From Oculatella sp. LEGE 06141 (lineage in GTDB: Bacteria; Cyanobacteriota; Cyanobacteriia; Elainellales; Elainellaceae), in contig NZ_JADEWO010000005.1 in assembly GCF_015207605.1 (NCBI RefSeq), positions 62,001 through 126,000 on the forward strand: a stretch of DNA of 64,000 bases, given 5' to 3'. The notes below the pieces were generated by a model. That model was not told the origin of the DNA, did no database searches, and saw nothing but the letters and a program-made list of their open reading frames with translations. Below, piece after piece: positions 17,720 to 27,136 of the stretch; the stretch's first letter is position 1, and every line of letters starts with the position of its first letter. The translations under genes were made by a program, and so were the position numbers.

Positions 17720-19306
17720 ATGAGCCTTTACTATGCCGACATTGTTCAACATTTGCCCCTGGGACTGGTGATCTGGGAATTACCCGATCTAAACGACATT
17801 GCTACCTTTCGCCTGGTCGAGGTTAACGCGATCGCCCGCCACATTTTTGGTTTGCCGCTTGAGGGAGATTTAAGCACTGTCTTAGTCGATCTGAAGGGCG
17901 ATCAAGCGCAGCCATTCCCGGCGTTTTTGCAGGCAGAATCGCCCGAACTTTATGCCGATGTGATTCGCTCGGCCACGATGCGAGATTTAGGCGAAATTCG
18001 TTATCGTCAGCCGCAGCAGCCGGAACAGGTGTTTGCAGTCAAGGCGTTTCCGTTGCCCAACCAACAGGTCGGTGCCATTTTTGAAGATGTTAGCGATCGC
18101 CATCGGTTGGAACATGCGCTGCGCCGAACGGAACAAAAGCTGGTGGTTCACGCCCAAAAAACGCCGTTAGCGGTCATTGAATGGAACCCAACCTTAGAAA
18201 TCATCGATTGGAACCCTGCCGCCGAGACGCTGTTTGGCTACAGCAAACGAGAAGCCATTGGCTGTCTTGTGACGGATTTAATTGTGCCGCCAGATGTGAA
18301 AGTTCAAACGGAACAAGCATGGAGACGATTGCTGATTCGCAAGGTTGGCACCAGTAGAACCAACGAAAATGTGACTCGCTTTGGCGATCGCATCGTTTGC
18401 GAGTGGCACACAACTCCCCTGGTCGATGAATATAGCGATGTGATTAGCATTGTTTCATTAGTCCAAAACATCACCGGACGCAAGCAAGCCGAAGCCGAGT
18501 TAAAACAATTTGCCGCCCAGCTAGAACAAAGCAACCGGGAACTACAAGACTTTGCCTCGATCGCCTCCCACGACCTCCAGGAGCCGTTGCGAAAAATTCA
18601 GGCATTTGGCGATCGCCTCAAACAGAAATACCAGGATGCGCTTTCGGAGGAAGGGCGCGACTACCTGGAACGAATGCAAAATGCTGCCCGACGGATGCAA
18701 GAGTTGATCAATGATCTGCTGTCTTTTTCCAGGGTTACAACCAAAGCTCAGCCGTTTGCCCCGGTCGATCTCAATCGCATTGTTCGAGACGTGTTGTCTG
18801 ATCTGGAAATTCGCATTCAGCAGGTGAATGGGCGGGTTGAGTTGGCTCCACTGCCCAGTATTGAGGCTGACCCAACGCAAATGCGCCAACTGTTTCAAAA
18901 TGTGATTGGCAATGCGTTGAAATTTTATCGTCCCGATCAGCCACCGATCGTTCAAATCCAGAGTCAAATTCTGCCAATTTCGCATCCTCCAGACTCGTTA
19001 GAAGCAACCCAACTGCATTCAGACGATCTTGCTCCGGGTACCGACCCGATCCAGGCCGCTGCGGTCAGCCCCGTTTGCCAAATTACGATCGCCGATAATG
19101 GCATTGGGTTTGACGAAAAGTACATCGATCGCATCTTTTCGGTGTTTCAACGCCTGCATGGACGACACGAATATGAAGGAACAGGCGTGGGGCTGGCCAT
19201 TTGCCGAAAAATTGTAGAACGTCACGGTGGTAGCATCACCGCTCGCAGTGCCCCCGATCAAGGGGCAACATTTATTGTGACATTACCCATCCATCAGGTG
19301 CGCTAA
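17720..19306 (+). CDS. PAS-containing histidine kinase (phytochrome-kinase-type transmitter)
   Basis: 528 residues from the ATG at 17720 (a TTG six bases upstream is also in frame). The soluble protein has a divergent PAS-like N terminus (1-130), a canonical PAS/PAC domain (about 145-270, with EWNPTLEIIDWNPAAE and NITGRKQAE), a coiled coil, then HisKA with SHDLQEPLRKIQAF. The HATPase has FQNVIGNALKFYRP, IADNGIGFDEKY and GTGVGLAICRKIVERHGG. The HDLQEPLRKI box is the type found in bacteriophytochrome-like kinases whose partners are Rcp1-type regulators. Such a regulator is encoded 32 bp downstream. The kinase has no membrane segment and no GAF chromophore domain. Confidence 0.92.
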   Translation: MSLYYADIVQHLPLGLVIWELPDLNDIATFRLVEVNAIARHIFGLPLEGDLSTVLVDLKGDQAQPFPAFLQAESPELYADVIRSATMRDLGEIRYRQPQQPEQVFAVKAFPLPNQQVGAIFEDVSDRHRLEHALRRTEQKLVVHAQKTPLAVIEWNPTLEIIDWNPAAETLFGYSKREAIGCLVTDLIVPPDVKVQTEQAWRRLLIRKVGTSRTNENVTRFGDRIVCEWHTTPLVDEYSDVISIVSLVQNITGRKQAEAELKQFAAQLEQSNRELQDFASIASHDLQEPLRKIQAFGDRLKQKYQDALSEEGRDYLERMQNAARRMQELINDLLSFSRVTTKAQPFAPVDLNRIVRDVLSDLEIRIQQVNGRVELAPLPSIEADPTQMRQLFQNVIGNALKFYRPDQPPIVQIQSQILPISHPPDSLEATQLHSDDLAPGTDPIQAAAVSPVCQITIADNGIGFDEKYIDRIFSVFQRLHGRHEYEGTGVGLAICRKIVERHGGSITARSAPDQGATFIVTLPIHQVR

Positions 19307-19338
19307 GTTAGACTTGCTCCACGTATTGCCGATCGCTT

Positions 19339-19794
19339 ATGTCTGCCTATCGCAAACCCATTACTATCTTGATGGCGGAAGATGATGAAGATGACCGCAT
19401 CCTTGCCAAAGAAGCATTAGAAGAATGCCGACTGGCAAACAACCTTCACTTTGTTGCCAATGGTGAAGAACTGATGGATTACCTGCACCATCGAGGTCGT
19501 TACGCCGATTCCACAACATCACCTCGTCCAGGGTTGATTTTGCTTGACCTGAATATGCCCAAGAAAGACGGACGAGAAGCGTTAAAAGAAATCAAATCCG
19601 ATGCTGAACTACGGCGCATTCCAATCGTCGTTCTTACCACCTCTAAGGCAGAAGAAGACATTTATCGTAGCTACGATTTGGGAGCCACCTCATACATTGC
19701 TAAACCCGTTACCTTTGACTCACTGGTTGAAGTCATGAGAGTTCTGGGAAAGTACTGGTTTGAAATTGTAGAACTTCCGTCTGATAGAGACTGA
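19339..19794 (+). CDS. Rcp1-type single-domain response regulator
   Basis: 151 residues, a receiver domain with no output domain. Acidic pocket EDDEDD (14-19), phosphoacceptor Asp70 (LILLDLNMPKKDG), the VVLTTS switch residue and the IAKP lysine are all present. The long loop between helix 2 and strand 3 (HHRGRYADSTTSPRPG) and the Arg/Tyr-rich end are typical of Rcp1/CphA-RR regulators that pair with phytochrome-like kinases. It lies 32 bp downstream of the PAS kinase, which is its likely phosphodonor. How the signal leaves this protein is unknown. It may link to the LOV-GGDEF-EAL protein, whose own receiver domain could accept phosphate. Confidence 0.93.
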   Translation: MSAYRKPITILMAEDDEDDRILAKEALEECRLANNLHFVANGEELMDYLHHRGRYADSTTSPRPGLILLDLNMPKKDGREALKEIKSDAELRRIPIVVLTTSKAEEDIYRSYDLGATSYIAKPVTFDSLVEVMRVLGKYWFEIVELPSDRD

Positions 19795-19827
19795 GCCGCC
19801 ATTGATAGCTCTTCCAGATCATGAACT

Positions 19828-19851
19828 GATGGTGCTGACACCATCGTTTTT
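19828..19851 (+). terminator. Rho-independent terminator after the response regulator
   Basis: GATGGTG pairs with CACCATC around a CTGA loop, followed after one base by five T residues. It lies 34 bp past the stop codon and probably ends the signalling transcript. Confidence 0.65.
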
Positions 19852-19914
19852 GAGTCAAAGAGACGGTTGGAACCAATTTCCGTCAACATACTCATCAAAT
19901 GAATAGATTGGCTG

Positions 19915-21576
19915 ATGTCATTCAGTGGCCCCGTGATTTTCCATCAATTTCCAATGGCAAGAAAACTATCTCGCAATTTAGCCAAACTGGTTCGACGGTT
20001 GTGGCTAGCAGGCATGACAGTGGCGCTAATTTTGGCGATCTCGTTTGCCCCAGCGATCGCCCAGGATATCTCTGCTGCGCCCATTGTAATTGACGGACAA
20101 GAGCTGTTTGTGGTCGAAAATTCAGAATCGTATTCGGCTGAAGTTCGCGCGGCGATCGTCAATCGTCAGATTCAAGAGGCCATTCTGAGCGAAGACCCAG
20201 TCAGAGTCGAAGTCCTGGAGCGCAACAATTTACCCACAATTCTGCTGAACAACCGCCATTTACTGACGGTCACTGAAACAGATGTGCCTCGTGGCCGAAC
20301 CCAAATGGAGCAAGCCGCCCGCTGGGCACAGCAAATTGAACTATCAGTCACGCAGGCGCAACGGGAGCGCACCAGTAGCTACTTGCAATCCGCTTTTCTG
20401 TTAGCAGGTGGAGCGTTGACGATCGCGGCTATTCTGCACTGGACATTAGGACGAGTGTGGCGATATACGCTCAGTCCGGCGATTCGAATGATGGTTCCCG
20501 GTTATCAAGAAAGTGACACAGAGGCAGAGCAATCTAAAACGCTGCAAATTCTAGGGCGATCGGTGCTGACCATTGCCCGTGCTGGCCTGTGGTTGGGCGC
20601 TATTTTTTACATCACAAACTTGTTTCCGCTGACGCGTCAGTGGAGCTATCGTATCGTTGATCTTTTGGTAGGCAGCTTAGTTTCGCCGCTCTTTAGCCTG
20701 GGAGACAGCGAGTATTCGGTGGTAGCACTGCTGATTTTGGCAGCGCTGTTGTTTGCGCTCGTTCTGATTTCGCAGACCGTTGCCGACCTCTTAAAATCAC
20801 GGGTTCTCAGGTTTACGGGGGTTAACCAGGGTGCTCAGGAGATGGTTGCCATCCTGGTGCGCTACAGCCTCATTTTCTTGGGCAGCATGGTGCTGCTGCA
20901 ATTGTGGGGACTGGATATTAGCTCGTTGGCGATCGTTGCCAGTGCCCTGGGGGTTGGTATTGGATTTGGGCTGCAAAATATTGCCAAAGACTTTGGTAGC
21001 GGTCTTGTTCTGGTGTTTGAGCGACCGATTCAAGTAGGCGACTTTATTGAACTGCAAGATTTCCAGGGCACGGTTGAACGAATTGGCGCTCGTAGCACCC
21101 TGATTCGTACGCTAGATTCTATTTCCATCATCGTGCCCAACTCCCGCTTTTTAGATGCGGAGGTGATCAACTGGAGCCACGGTAATCCTGTTTCGCGAAT
21201 TCGCTTACCGGTTGGTGTTGCCTATGGTTCAGATGTAGAGCTGGTGCGATCGGCGCTGGTAGACGCATCTCGAGAACACCCAAGAGTGTTATCAGCCCCT
21301 CCACCGCAAGTCTTCTTCAAAGGGTTTGGCGATAGCGCGCTTAACTTTGAGCTGCTGGTTTGGACGGCAGAACCCAGCAAGCACCTTGCTTTAAAGAGCG
21401 ATTTATATTTCCGCATTGAAACAGAGTTCCGCCGCCACAAAATCAGCATTCCCTTTCCGCAACGGGATCTGCATGTGGGAAATCTGCCGATTGAACTTTC
21501 TCCTCAGCTTCAGCAAATGCTGCAAGCGCTGGTGGAACGGTCAGCCAATGGCAAGCCGTTTCGATCCGATCGGTAG
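19915..21576 (+). CDS. MscS family mechanosensitive channel
   Basis: 553 residues (an in-frame ATG at 19954 is an alternative start). An N-terminal signal/anchor segment (WLAGMTVALILAISFAPAIAQ) leads into a periplasmic region of about 110 residues, then four to five membrane helices. The pore-lining helix and beta domain are clear: ALGVGIGFGLQNIAKDFGSG, VFERPIQVGDFIEL and VPNSRFLDAEVINWSHGNP. The C-terminal domain ends with IPFPQRDLHV, as in MscS-like YnaI/MscK relatives. The channel opens under membrane tension to release solutes in osmotic downshock. The extra periplasmic domain suggests a regulated, larger family member. Monocistronic context. Confidence 0.93.
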   Translation: MSFSGPVIFHQFPMARKLSRNLAKLVRRLWLAGMTVALILAISFAPAIAQDISAAPIVIDGQELFVVENSESYSAEVRAAIVNRQIQEAILSEDPVRVEVLERNNLPTILLNNRHLLTVTETDVPRGRTQMEQAARWAQQIELSVTQAQRERTSSYLQSAFLLAGGALTIAAILHWTLGRVWRYTLSPAIRMMVPGYQESDTEAEQSKTLQILGRSVLTIARAGLWLGAIFYITNLFPLTRQWSYRIVDLLVGSLVSPLFSLGDSEYSVVALLILAALLFALVLISQTVADLLKSRVLRFTGVNQGAQEMVAILVRYSLIFLGSMVLLQLWGLDISSLAIVASALGVGIGFGLQNIAKDFGSGLVLVFERPIQVGDFIELQDFQGTVERIGARSTLIRTLDSISIIVPNSRFLDAEVINWSHGNPVSRIRLPVGVAYGSDVELVRSALVDASREHPRVLSAPPPQVFFKGFGDSALNFELLVWTAEPSKHLALKSDLYFRIETEFRRHKISIPFPQRDLHVGNLPIELSPQLQQMLQALVERSANGKPFRSDR

Positions 21577-21670
21577 ATGGGAGAGGGGCAAAGCCGTTAG
21601 CCCGTTTTTGGCATAGAGCCAGTGCTTTACCCCAATGCTTTATCCCCCAACGGCAGACAGTACCGAGTGG

Positions 21671-22072
21671 TTAGGGTTGTGCCGGGGCGGGTTGAGTTGG
21701 GTCTCCGGCGGGTGCTGATTCGGCAGCGGGTGCTGGCTCAGTCGGCTGGTTGGTCGAGGGTAACTGGGGTTCTGGCACGTTGATGTTAATGTCGGGTGCC
21801 TGGATTTGTGGCGGTTCTGGTGCGGGCTGCTCTGGCAGTTCAATGTTGACATCTGGTGCTTGAGGAGCTTGGACTGGAGTCTCTTGGCGTTGATTGAGCA
21901 AGAAGAAAGCCGCCACTAAACCAAAAATAGCAATAAAAAACACACCGATCAGCATTCCGGTTGAGGCGCTAGCGTTGGCACGTGCAACCTGGTTCTCGCG
22001 CCGCAACTCACGCTCGTACATCTGGCGTTCTGCTTCCCGTTCGACAATGTCACGATCGTTTCGATTATGCAT
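21671..22072 (-). CDS. Single-pass membrane protein with proline-rich tail (133 aa)
   Basis: A hypothetical protein. A charged N-terminal helix (about 1-35, RDIVEREAERQMYERELRRE) precedes one transmembrane segment (about 39-61, GMLIGVFFIAIFGLVAAFFL). A low-complexity tail rich in Pro, Ala and Gln follows, containing two PDVNIELPEQP / PDININVPEPQ-like repeats. The architecture is that of a type II membrane protein with a periplasmic disordered tether. No enzymatic motif is present. It lies between mscS (convergent) and purE (same strand). Confidence 0.7.
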   Translation of the reverse strand: MHNRNDRDIVEREAERQMYERELRRENQVARANASASTGMLIGVFFIAIFGLVAAFFLLNQRQETPVQAPQAPDVNIELPEQPAPEPPQIQAPDININVPEPQLPSTNQPTEPAPAAESAPAGDPTQPAPAQP

Positions 22073-22276
22073 TTTTCACCAATAGAACTCTACTTAAAAA
22101 TTGGCACTTTGTTATTTCAACGGGTTGGCATAGAGGCGATCGCCCTATCAGGCCATTTTTTTGCCGTTGCAATTTGGTTAACTCGAAGGTAACCTTTTAC
22201 ACATGCCAGGTCGCTCAGCCTAGAGAGCGATTAAACCTCTATCCAGGGAGCGGTCTTGCAGAGTATTCGGGTGAGA

Positions 22277-22798
22277 TCAATTCATCCCTTGTAGGTATTG
22301 CCGATAGCCCAACTGCTCAAGCTGGGTCTGTTTTGCCAGCACGGACTCTGTCAGGGTATGGCGATACTGCTGCACTTTTTCTAATAAGTCGGGCTGGTGG
22401 CTGGCTAAGATTTGAACGGCTAACAGTCCGGCGTTTTTGGCATTGCCGATCGCCACCGTTGCCACTGGAATACCACCGGGCATTTGCACAATGGAATAGA
22501 GCGAATCAACTCCCTGCAAGTGACGAGTGGCGACTGGAACCCCAATCACCGGCAGGGGAGTAAGCGCAGCAACCATTCCGGGTAAGTGGGCGGCTCCGCC
22601 TGCACCCGCAATAATCACCTTCAAGCCTCGTTGGTGAGCCGTTTTGGCATACTCCACCATGCGTTCGGGGGTGCGATGGGCGGAGACGATCGCCACTTCG
22701 CAGACCACCTCAAATTCGTTGCAAATGGCGATCGCAGCCTGCATGGTAGGCAAATCAGAATCGCTGCCCATAATGATGCCAATCAACGGATGAGTCAT
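22277..22798 (-). CDS. purE: N5-carboxyaminoimidazole ribonucleotide mutase
   Basis: 173 residues, the usual class I PurE length. [25 protein letters not shown] and [17 protein letters not shown] are the substrate-binding loops, with the catalytic His in SAHRTP. The enzyme moves the carboxyl group from N5 to C4 of AIR in de novo purine synthesis. It is divergent from nagA, 77 bp away, and separate from purF and purL at 50.7-54.8 kb. No purK is visible in the window. Confidence 0.97.
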   Translation of the reverse strand: MTHPLIGIIMGSDSDLPTMQAAIAICNEFEVVCEVAIVSAHRTPERMVEYAKTAHQRGLKVIIAGAGGAAHLPGMVAALTPLPVIGVPVATRHLQGVDSLYSIVQMPGGIPVATVAIGNAKNAGLLAVQILASHQPDLLEKVQQYRHTLTESVLAKQTQLEQLGYRQYLQGMN

Positions 22799-22875
22799 GG
22801 TGGTATGGCTAGCGGTCAGAAATCACACGCTATGAGACGATTGAACTGAACGTTTAACAAGCTCGCGAGTCGCGA

Positions 22876-24069
22876 ATGGCTAACCGCTCTGTGCTTATTA
22901 TTAATGCAAAGGTGCCTGGTTATAACGGGCTACAGCAGATTCAAGTGGATAAGGATGGGCGACTTGAAGCCATTCAGCCAATGGTTGACGGGACGGCTCC
23001 ATCCATCCCGTGTCTTGATGTGAATGGCGACTGGCTTTCTCCTGCCGGAACCGATCTGCAAATCAACGGTGCGCTGGGGTTGGCCTTTCCCGATTTGACG
23101 CTAAACCATCACACCAGGCTGGTCAGTATTGCTCAATTTTTGGCAGAGCAGGGTGTGGCTGGGTTTTTGCCCACCCTGGTCACCACCTCTGTTGAGCGGA
23201 TTCAGCAAGCACTGGAGGCGATCGCCCGCTTCAACGCCTCTGCGGCTAGGCGATCGTCGCCCGATATGGCTCAAATTCTGGGCGTTCATCTGGAAGGGCC
23301 GTTTCTCAACCCGCAAAAGCGAGGTGCCCATCCCGCCGAGCATCTACTGCCGCTGACCCTCGACCAGGTGAAGCGCGTCCTGGGAGACTATGCTGAGGTC
23401 GTCAAAATTGTCACCCTGGCTCCCGAACTGGACGATACCGAGACGGTGATTCCGTGGCTCAAATCGCTGGGAATTACCGTGAGCTTGGGACATTCTCAAG
23501 CCACCGCTGCCCAGGCTCAAGCCGCCTTTCACCAGGGTGCTTCTATGGTGACCCATGCGTTCAATGCCATGCCGGGATTGCACCACCGAGAGCCTGGGTT
23601 ACTGGGAGCGGCACTTGCCCATCCCACGGTGTCCTGCGGCTTGATTGCAGACGGACAGCATGTCTGCCCCACCATGCTGGATATTCTGGTGCGAACGGGT
23701 CGTGGCGCGATCGCCCCTCCCTCTGGCGGGCTGTTTTTAGTCAGCGATGCCCTGGCTCCCCTTGGGCTTCCTGACGGTGTGTACCCCTGGGATACTCGCC
23801 AGATTGAAGTCAGGAACGGCACAGCCCGACTGGCTGATGGCACGTTGGCCGGAACCACTCTCCCTTTGTTGGTAGGTGCCCAAAACCTGGTGCGTTGGGG
23901 CATTTGCACCGCAGACGAAGCGATCGCCCTGGCTACGCTGGCTCCCAGACGGGCGATCGGCTTACCGGAATGGGCGATCGGTCAAATCGTGCCTCTGTTG
24001 CGCTGGCATCTCACTGAGGCCACTCAGGCGCTCACCTGGCAACGCTTTGACCCACGGCAAACCAACTGA
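22876..24069 (+). CDS. nagA: N-acetylglucosamine-6-phosphate deacetylase
   Basis: 397 residues of the amidohydrolase superfamily. Motifs include HLEGPFLNPQKRGAH (metal Glu), SLGHSQATAAQAQAAF and VTHAFNAMPGLHHREPG (metal histidines), LIADGQHV and LVSDALAPLG (catalytic Asp). The enzyme converts GlcNAc-6-phosphate to glucosamine-6-phosphate and acetate in amino-sugar recycling. The usual HxH pair at the first beta strand is replaced by LQINGA, as in single-metal NagA enzymes. Divergent from purE; its 3' end is 25 bp from the convergent RTX gene. Confidence 0.93.
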   Translation: MANRSVLIINAKVPGYNGLQQIQVDKDGRLEAIQPMVDGTAPSIPCLDVNGDWLSPAGTDLQINGALGLAFPDLTLNHHTRLVSIAQFLAEQGVAGFLPTLVTTSVERIQQALEAIARFNASAARRSSPDMAQILGVHLEGPFLNPQKRGAHPAEHLLPLTLDQVKRVLGDYAEVVKIVTLAPELDDTETVIPWLKSLGITVSLGHSQATAAQAQAAFHQGASMVTHAFNAMPGLHHREPGLLGAALAHPTVSCGLIADGQHVCPTMLDILVRTGRGAIAPPSGGLFLVSDALAPLGLPDGVYPWDTRQIEVRNGTARLADGTLAGTTLPLLVGAQNLVRWGICTADEAIALATLAPRRAIGLPEWAIGQIVPLLRWHLTEATQALTWQRFDPRQTN

Positions 24070-24094
24070 TAGCAACCGCCTGCCGTTCTACCAG

Positions 24095-25801
24095 TTAAGC
24101 AAAGCCAACGGCCAAGACGTTGACCACCGACCCTAGATTTGGCGCAAATTCAATGGTGTAATTGGGGGAGGTTCCCGGTTCTCCAGTTGATGTCATGGCA
24201 GAGCGATCGGCTCTGCGGGGGGCAAAGGCTGAATCAGCCGATACCACTAAATTGCTGCCGTTCAGCATCAGGCTTTGGACAAAGACCGAATTGGTTTTGG
24301 TACCATTCAACGCGGTTAAGAACGTGGCAGTGGTTACAGTACCGTCTGCTGGATTCAACTGAGCCAGGATGGCTACTCTACCGCCACCGCCACCGCCTGG
24401 ACTGAAATCGCTGTAGCTTTTGAGCCAACCGTTGCTGGCAAATCGCCGGAAGTCTTCTGAGGGCGATCCTTGCGTTCCGGTGGAGGTGAAGGCGGCATAT
24501 AGCCGATTGGTATCGCCATCCCAGACCAAATGGGTGCCCCGGCTGTCGTCTGGCGTAATTTCATAGTCGTCGCAATACCAGTTTAAGTTGCCGTTGGTAA
24601 AACTGGCGGCCCAGGGATCTTGGTTTCCGGTGCTGCTTCCAGTTGACACCTGGTTGTGGCCAATGTAAAGAGTGGTGTTCCCTACCGTTACCGTGTTGCT
24701 GGCCTTGCCCTGAATCTGCGCCTGTGTAGGGTTGTCGTCATTGGCGATCGTTAATAGTGCTGTAGTACGCGACCCCAGTGTGCCGCCATTACCAGGACTG
24801 CTAAGGCTCAGGCGTATCACTTCGGCGCTCTCAAACAGTGAATCGGAGGTAACAGGTACCGCAAACGTTTTACTGATTTCTCCAGCGTTGAAGGTCAATG
24901 TACCGCTAACAGCGGTATAGTCCTGTCCGGCGGTGGCGGTGTTGTTGCTAGTGGCGTAGTTGACGGTTACCACTCCGGTGCTGCTGCCCGTTCGCGTTAC
25001 GGTGATGACTGCACTGCCACCTCCTTCGCTAAGGCGATAAGCCGAATGGCTGAAAGAGAGTGCCCCAGTTCCCGGAGTGCCCGGACTGGGTTGGGGTGCG
25101 GTGGCATTCACAAAATCGCTGGCATCCAGATTGCTGCTGTTGAAGCCTTTGAGAATGGCAAGAAACTCTCCAGTCGTTTTGTGTTGGAGAACGGTATCGC
25201 CAGCGTTTGCGCCTGTTCCTGGCACGATCGCCACCCGATCAACCGTTAACCCTGCCAACTGGATCGCATCTTCGCCATCTGTAAAGTCTGTGATCACATC
25301 CGCCAATTTGATCGTCGCACTGCCTGCACCTACGACAAAGCGATCGCGTCCGGTGCCGCCTGTGAGTTTGTCTTTACCGCGATCGCCCACCAGCAGATCG
25401 GTTCCGGCTCCGCCCACCAATACATCATTGCCACCCGTTCCCATCAGCTTGTCGGCTCCGGCTCCGCCGTTTAGCTGGTCTGCACCCTTACCGCCAACGA
25501 GATGATCTGCTCCGGCATCCCCAAAGAGGCGATCGTTTCCTCCGGCACCAGAGAGCTTGTCGGTTCCACCTCGCCCTCGCATCACATCGTTTCCGGCAGT
25601 TCCTTTCAAGATGTTGTTGCGGCTGTCTCCCATGAGCAACTGAGCGGTGCGATCGCTCGACAGGGCACTCACTCGCACTTGCTTTAGCACTGTGTTTAGA
25701 TCAGGCTGATGACCATCCGCTACCGAATTGAGAAGGCTGAACGTTTCTATCGGGTTGAATTCTAAAAAAGACATAGGGATTGGGTTGCCAAACGAAGGCA
25801 T
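24095..25801 (-). CDS. RTX / Calx-beta repeat protein with novel C-terminal domain
   Basis: 568 residues (an ATG nine codons in, at 25774, is an alternative). After a 57-residue lead, about eleven Ca-binding RTX nonapeptides of GGxGxDxLx type run from about 58 to 158 (for example GTAGNDVMRGRGGTDKLSG). They are followed by the ITDFTDGEDAIQL segment that closes such repeats. A Calx-beta domain spans about 247-356 (SFSHSAYRLSEGGGSAVITV ... LTIANDDN). The last 210 residues, with WYCDDYEITPDDS and a glycine run near GGGGGGRVA, resemble no domain I can name. RTX proteins are exported by type I secretion, so it is probably extracellular. No type I transporter genes are adjacent. Confidence 0.85.
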   Translation of the reverse strand: MPSFGNPIPMSFLEFNPIETFSLLNSVADGHQPDLNTVLKQVRVSALSSDRTAQLLMGDSRNNILKGTAGNDVMRGRGGTDKLSGAGGNDRLFGDAGADHLVGGKGADQLNGGAGADKLMGTGGNDVLVGGAGTDLLVGDRGKDKLTGGTGRDRFVVGAGSATIKLADVITDFTDGEDAIQLAGLTVDRVAIVPGTGANAGDTVLQHKTTGEFLAILKGFNSSNLDASDFVNATAPQPSPGTPGTGALSFSHSAYRLSEGGGSAVITVTRTGSSTGVVTVNYATSNNTATAGQDYTAVSGTLTFNAGEISKTFAVPVTSDSLFESAEVIRLSLSSPGNGGTLGSRTTALLTIANDDNPTQAQIQGKASNTVTVGNTTLYIGHNQVSTGSSTGNQDPWAASFTNGNLNWYCDDYEITPDDSRGTHLVWDGDTNRLYAAFTSTGTQGSPSEDFRRFASNGWLKSYSDFSPGGGGGGRVAILAQLNPADGTVTTATFLTALNGTKTNSVFVQSLMLNGSNLVVSADSAFAPRRADRSAMTSTGEPGTSPNYTIEFAPNLGSVVNVLAVGFA

Positions 25802-26217
25802 GGGTAAAGACGCGATTTGTCGTGTCTCAGGCGATTACAGCGGTTACAAATGTCAAATTGGAAGAGCCATTGCCAAGACCTGCTCTGACCTCTGAACGGC
25901 AATGGTCAGTTAGCGTGTTGAAATAGATGGCAATCAATATGGCGGCTGCACCCTCTGCGTCTATTTACCGGTTGCGATCGATAGGCTCGTTGGCTGGGTA
26001 GATGGCTCAACTCGCCGGAAATAGCGCAATTTTTAGGATGCTTCTGTTCTAACGTATTGCAGAACACCGCAACCTCAGGGGTTTTTCGGAGCAGTGCGGC
26101 GAACATCAGCCTGCTGTTGCGGAAACCACAGCAAGACGTTCGTGCCAATGGCGGTTGCTTTTACCAGAATCACCGTAAGATGATTTCGGCAAGTTTAGTG
26201 ATAGGTATGCTTGACCC
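25802..26217. other. Intergenic region between divergent RTX and comB-like genes
   Basis: 416 bp carrying the promoters of two divergent genes. An 80-codon open frame on the minus strand (25906-26148) has Cys/Arg/His-rich composition and no ribosome site, so I do not call it a gene. No RNA gene or repeat was seen. Confidence 0.45.
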
Positions 26218-26964
26218 GTGAAATTATTTGTTTTTCATACACCTGAGTTGACCCCGGCTAACGATGTGCCAGACTGTGCGATCGCCATTGATGTGCTGCG
26301 TGCTACAACAACGATCGCAGCGGCTCTGGATGCAGGAGCCGAAGCAGTACAGGTCTTCAGCAGCATAGATGAATTGATGCAGGTTAGCGATCGCTGGGAA
26401 CCCGCTAAGCGGCTTCGGGCTGGAGAGCGGGGCGGGGCAAAAGTGGACGGTTGCGACCTGGGAAATTCTCCACTAGACTGCACGCCAGACCGGGTCGGCG
26501 GTCGGCGGCTGTTTATTAGCACCACCAACGGCACCCGTTGCTTAGAACGGGTCAGGTCGGCCTCGGCGGTCATTACAGCCGCATTAGTCAACCGAGCGGC
26601 AGTGGTTGATTACCTGCTCAATCAACGTCCCGAAACGGTATGGCTGGTTGGGTCGGGCTGGGAAGGCAGCTTTTCGCTTGAAGATACGGTGTGTGCTGGG
26701 GCGATCGCCCATAGCCTGAGCGAGCAGTTTACCCGCGAAAGCGGCCAACATCCCGATGATTTGATTGGCAATGATGAAGTGGTCAGCGCGATCGCCCTGT
26801 ATACCCAGTGGCGCGATCGGTTATTAGGGTTGATGCACCAGGCCAGCCACGGCAAACGCCTACTGCGACTGGAGGGACAGGACGACCTGAAGTATTGCGC
26901 TCAAATTGACTCGCTGAATGTGCTGCCCATTCAACGGGAGCCGGGGGTTCTGGTCAAACACTAG
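26218..26964 (+). CDS. comB: ComB-family 2-phosphosulfolactate phosphatase-like protein
   Basis: 248 residues with a GTG start directly at the beginning of homology ([11 protein letters not shown]). Signatures are [54 protein letters not shown] and the closing DSLNVLPI. The family was defined in methanogens, where ComB dephosphorylates 2-phosphosulfolactate in coenzyme M synthesis. Cyanobacteria carry it widely without that pathway, so its real substrate here is unknown; sulfolactate metabolism is one option. No other coenzyme M gene is nearby. Confidence 0.85.
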   Translation: MKLFVFHTPELTPANDVPDCAIAIDVLRATTTIAAALDAGAEAVQVFSSIDELMQVSDRWEPAKRLRAGERGGAKVDGCDLGNSPLDCTPDRVGGRRLFISTTNGTRCLERVRSASAVITAALVNRAAVVDYLLNQRPETVWLVGSGWEGSFSLEDTVCAGAIAHSLSEQFTRESGQHPDDLIGNDEVVSAIALYTQWRDRLLGLMHQASHGKRLLRLEGQDDLKYCAQIDSLNVLPIQREPGVLVKH

Positions 26965-27136
26965 CGGCTTGGGCGGTTAATCTATTCGTTCTGCCATTCT
27001 GCTACGCCAAGATAAGCGGACTACAGTCGGTTGAGCGATTCAAATCACAATCAGCTATATAACTCTGGAGGTAGATTAGCTGCTGAAAGTTGAGTGAAAC
27101 AATAAACTCGGCGTTTCAGAACAGGCAACGGCTGCC

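Noticed and set aside
25906-26148. 80-codon minus-strand frame between the RTX and comB-like genes
   Set aside because: Cys/Arg/His-rich shadow-like composition with no ribosome site or recognisable family.
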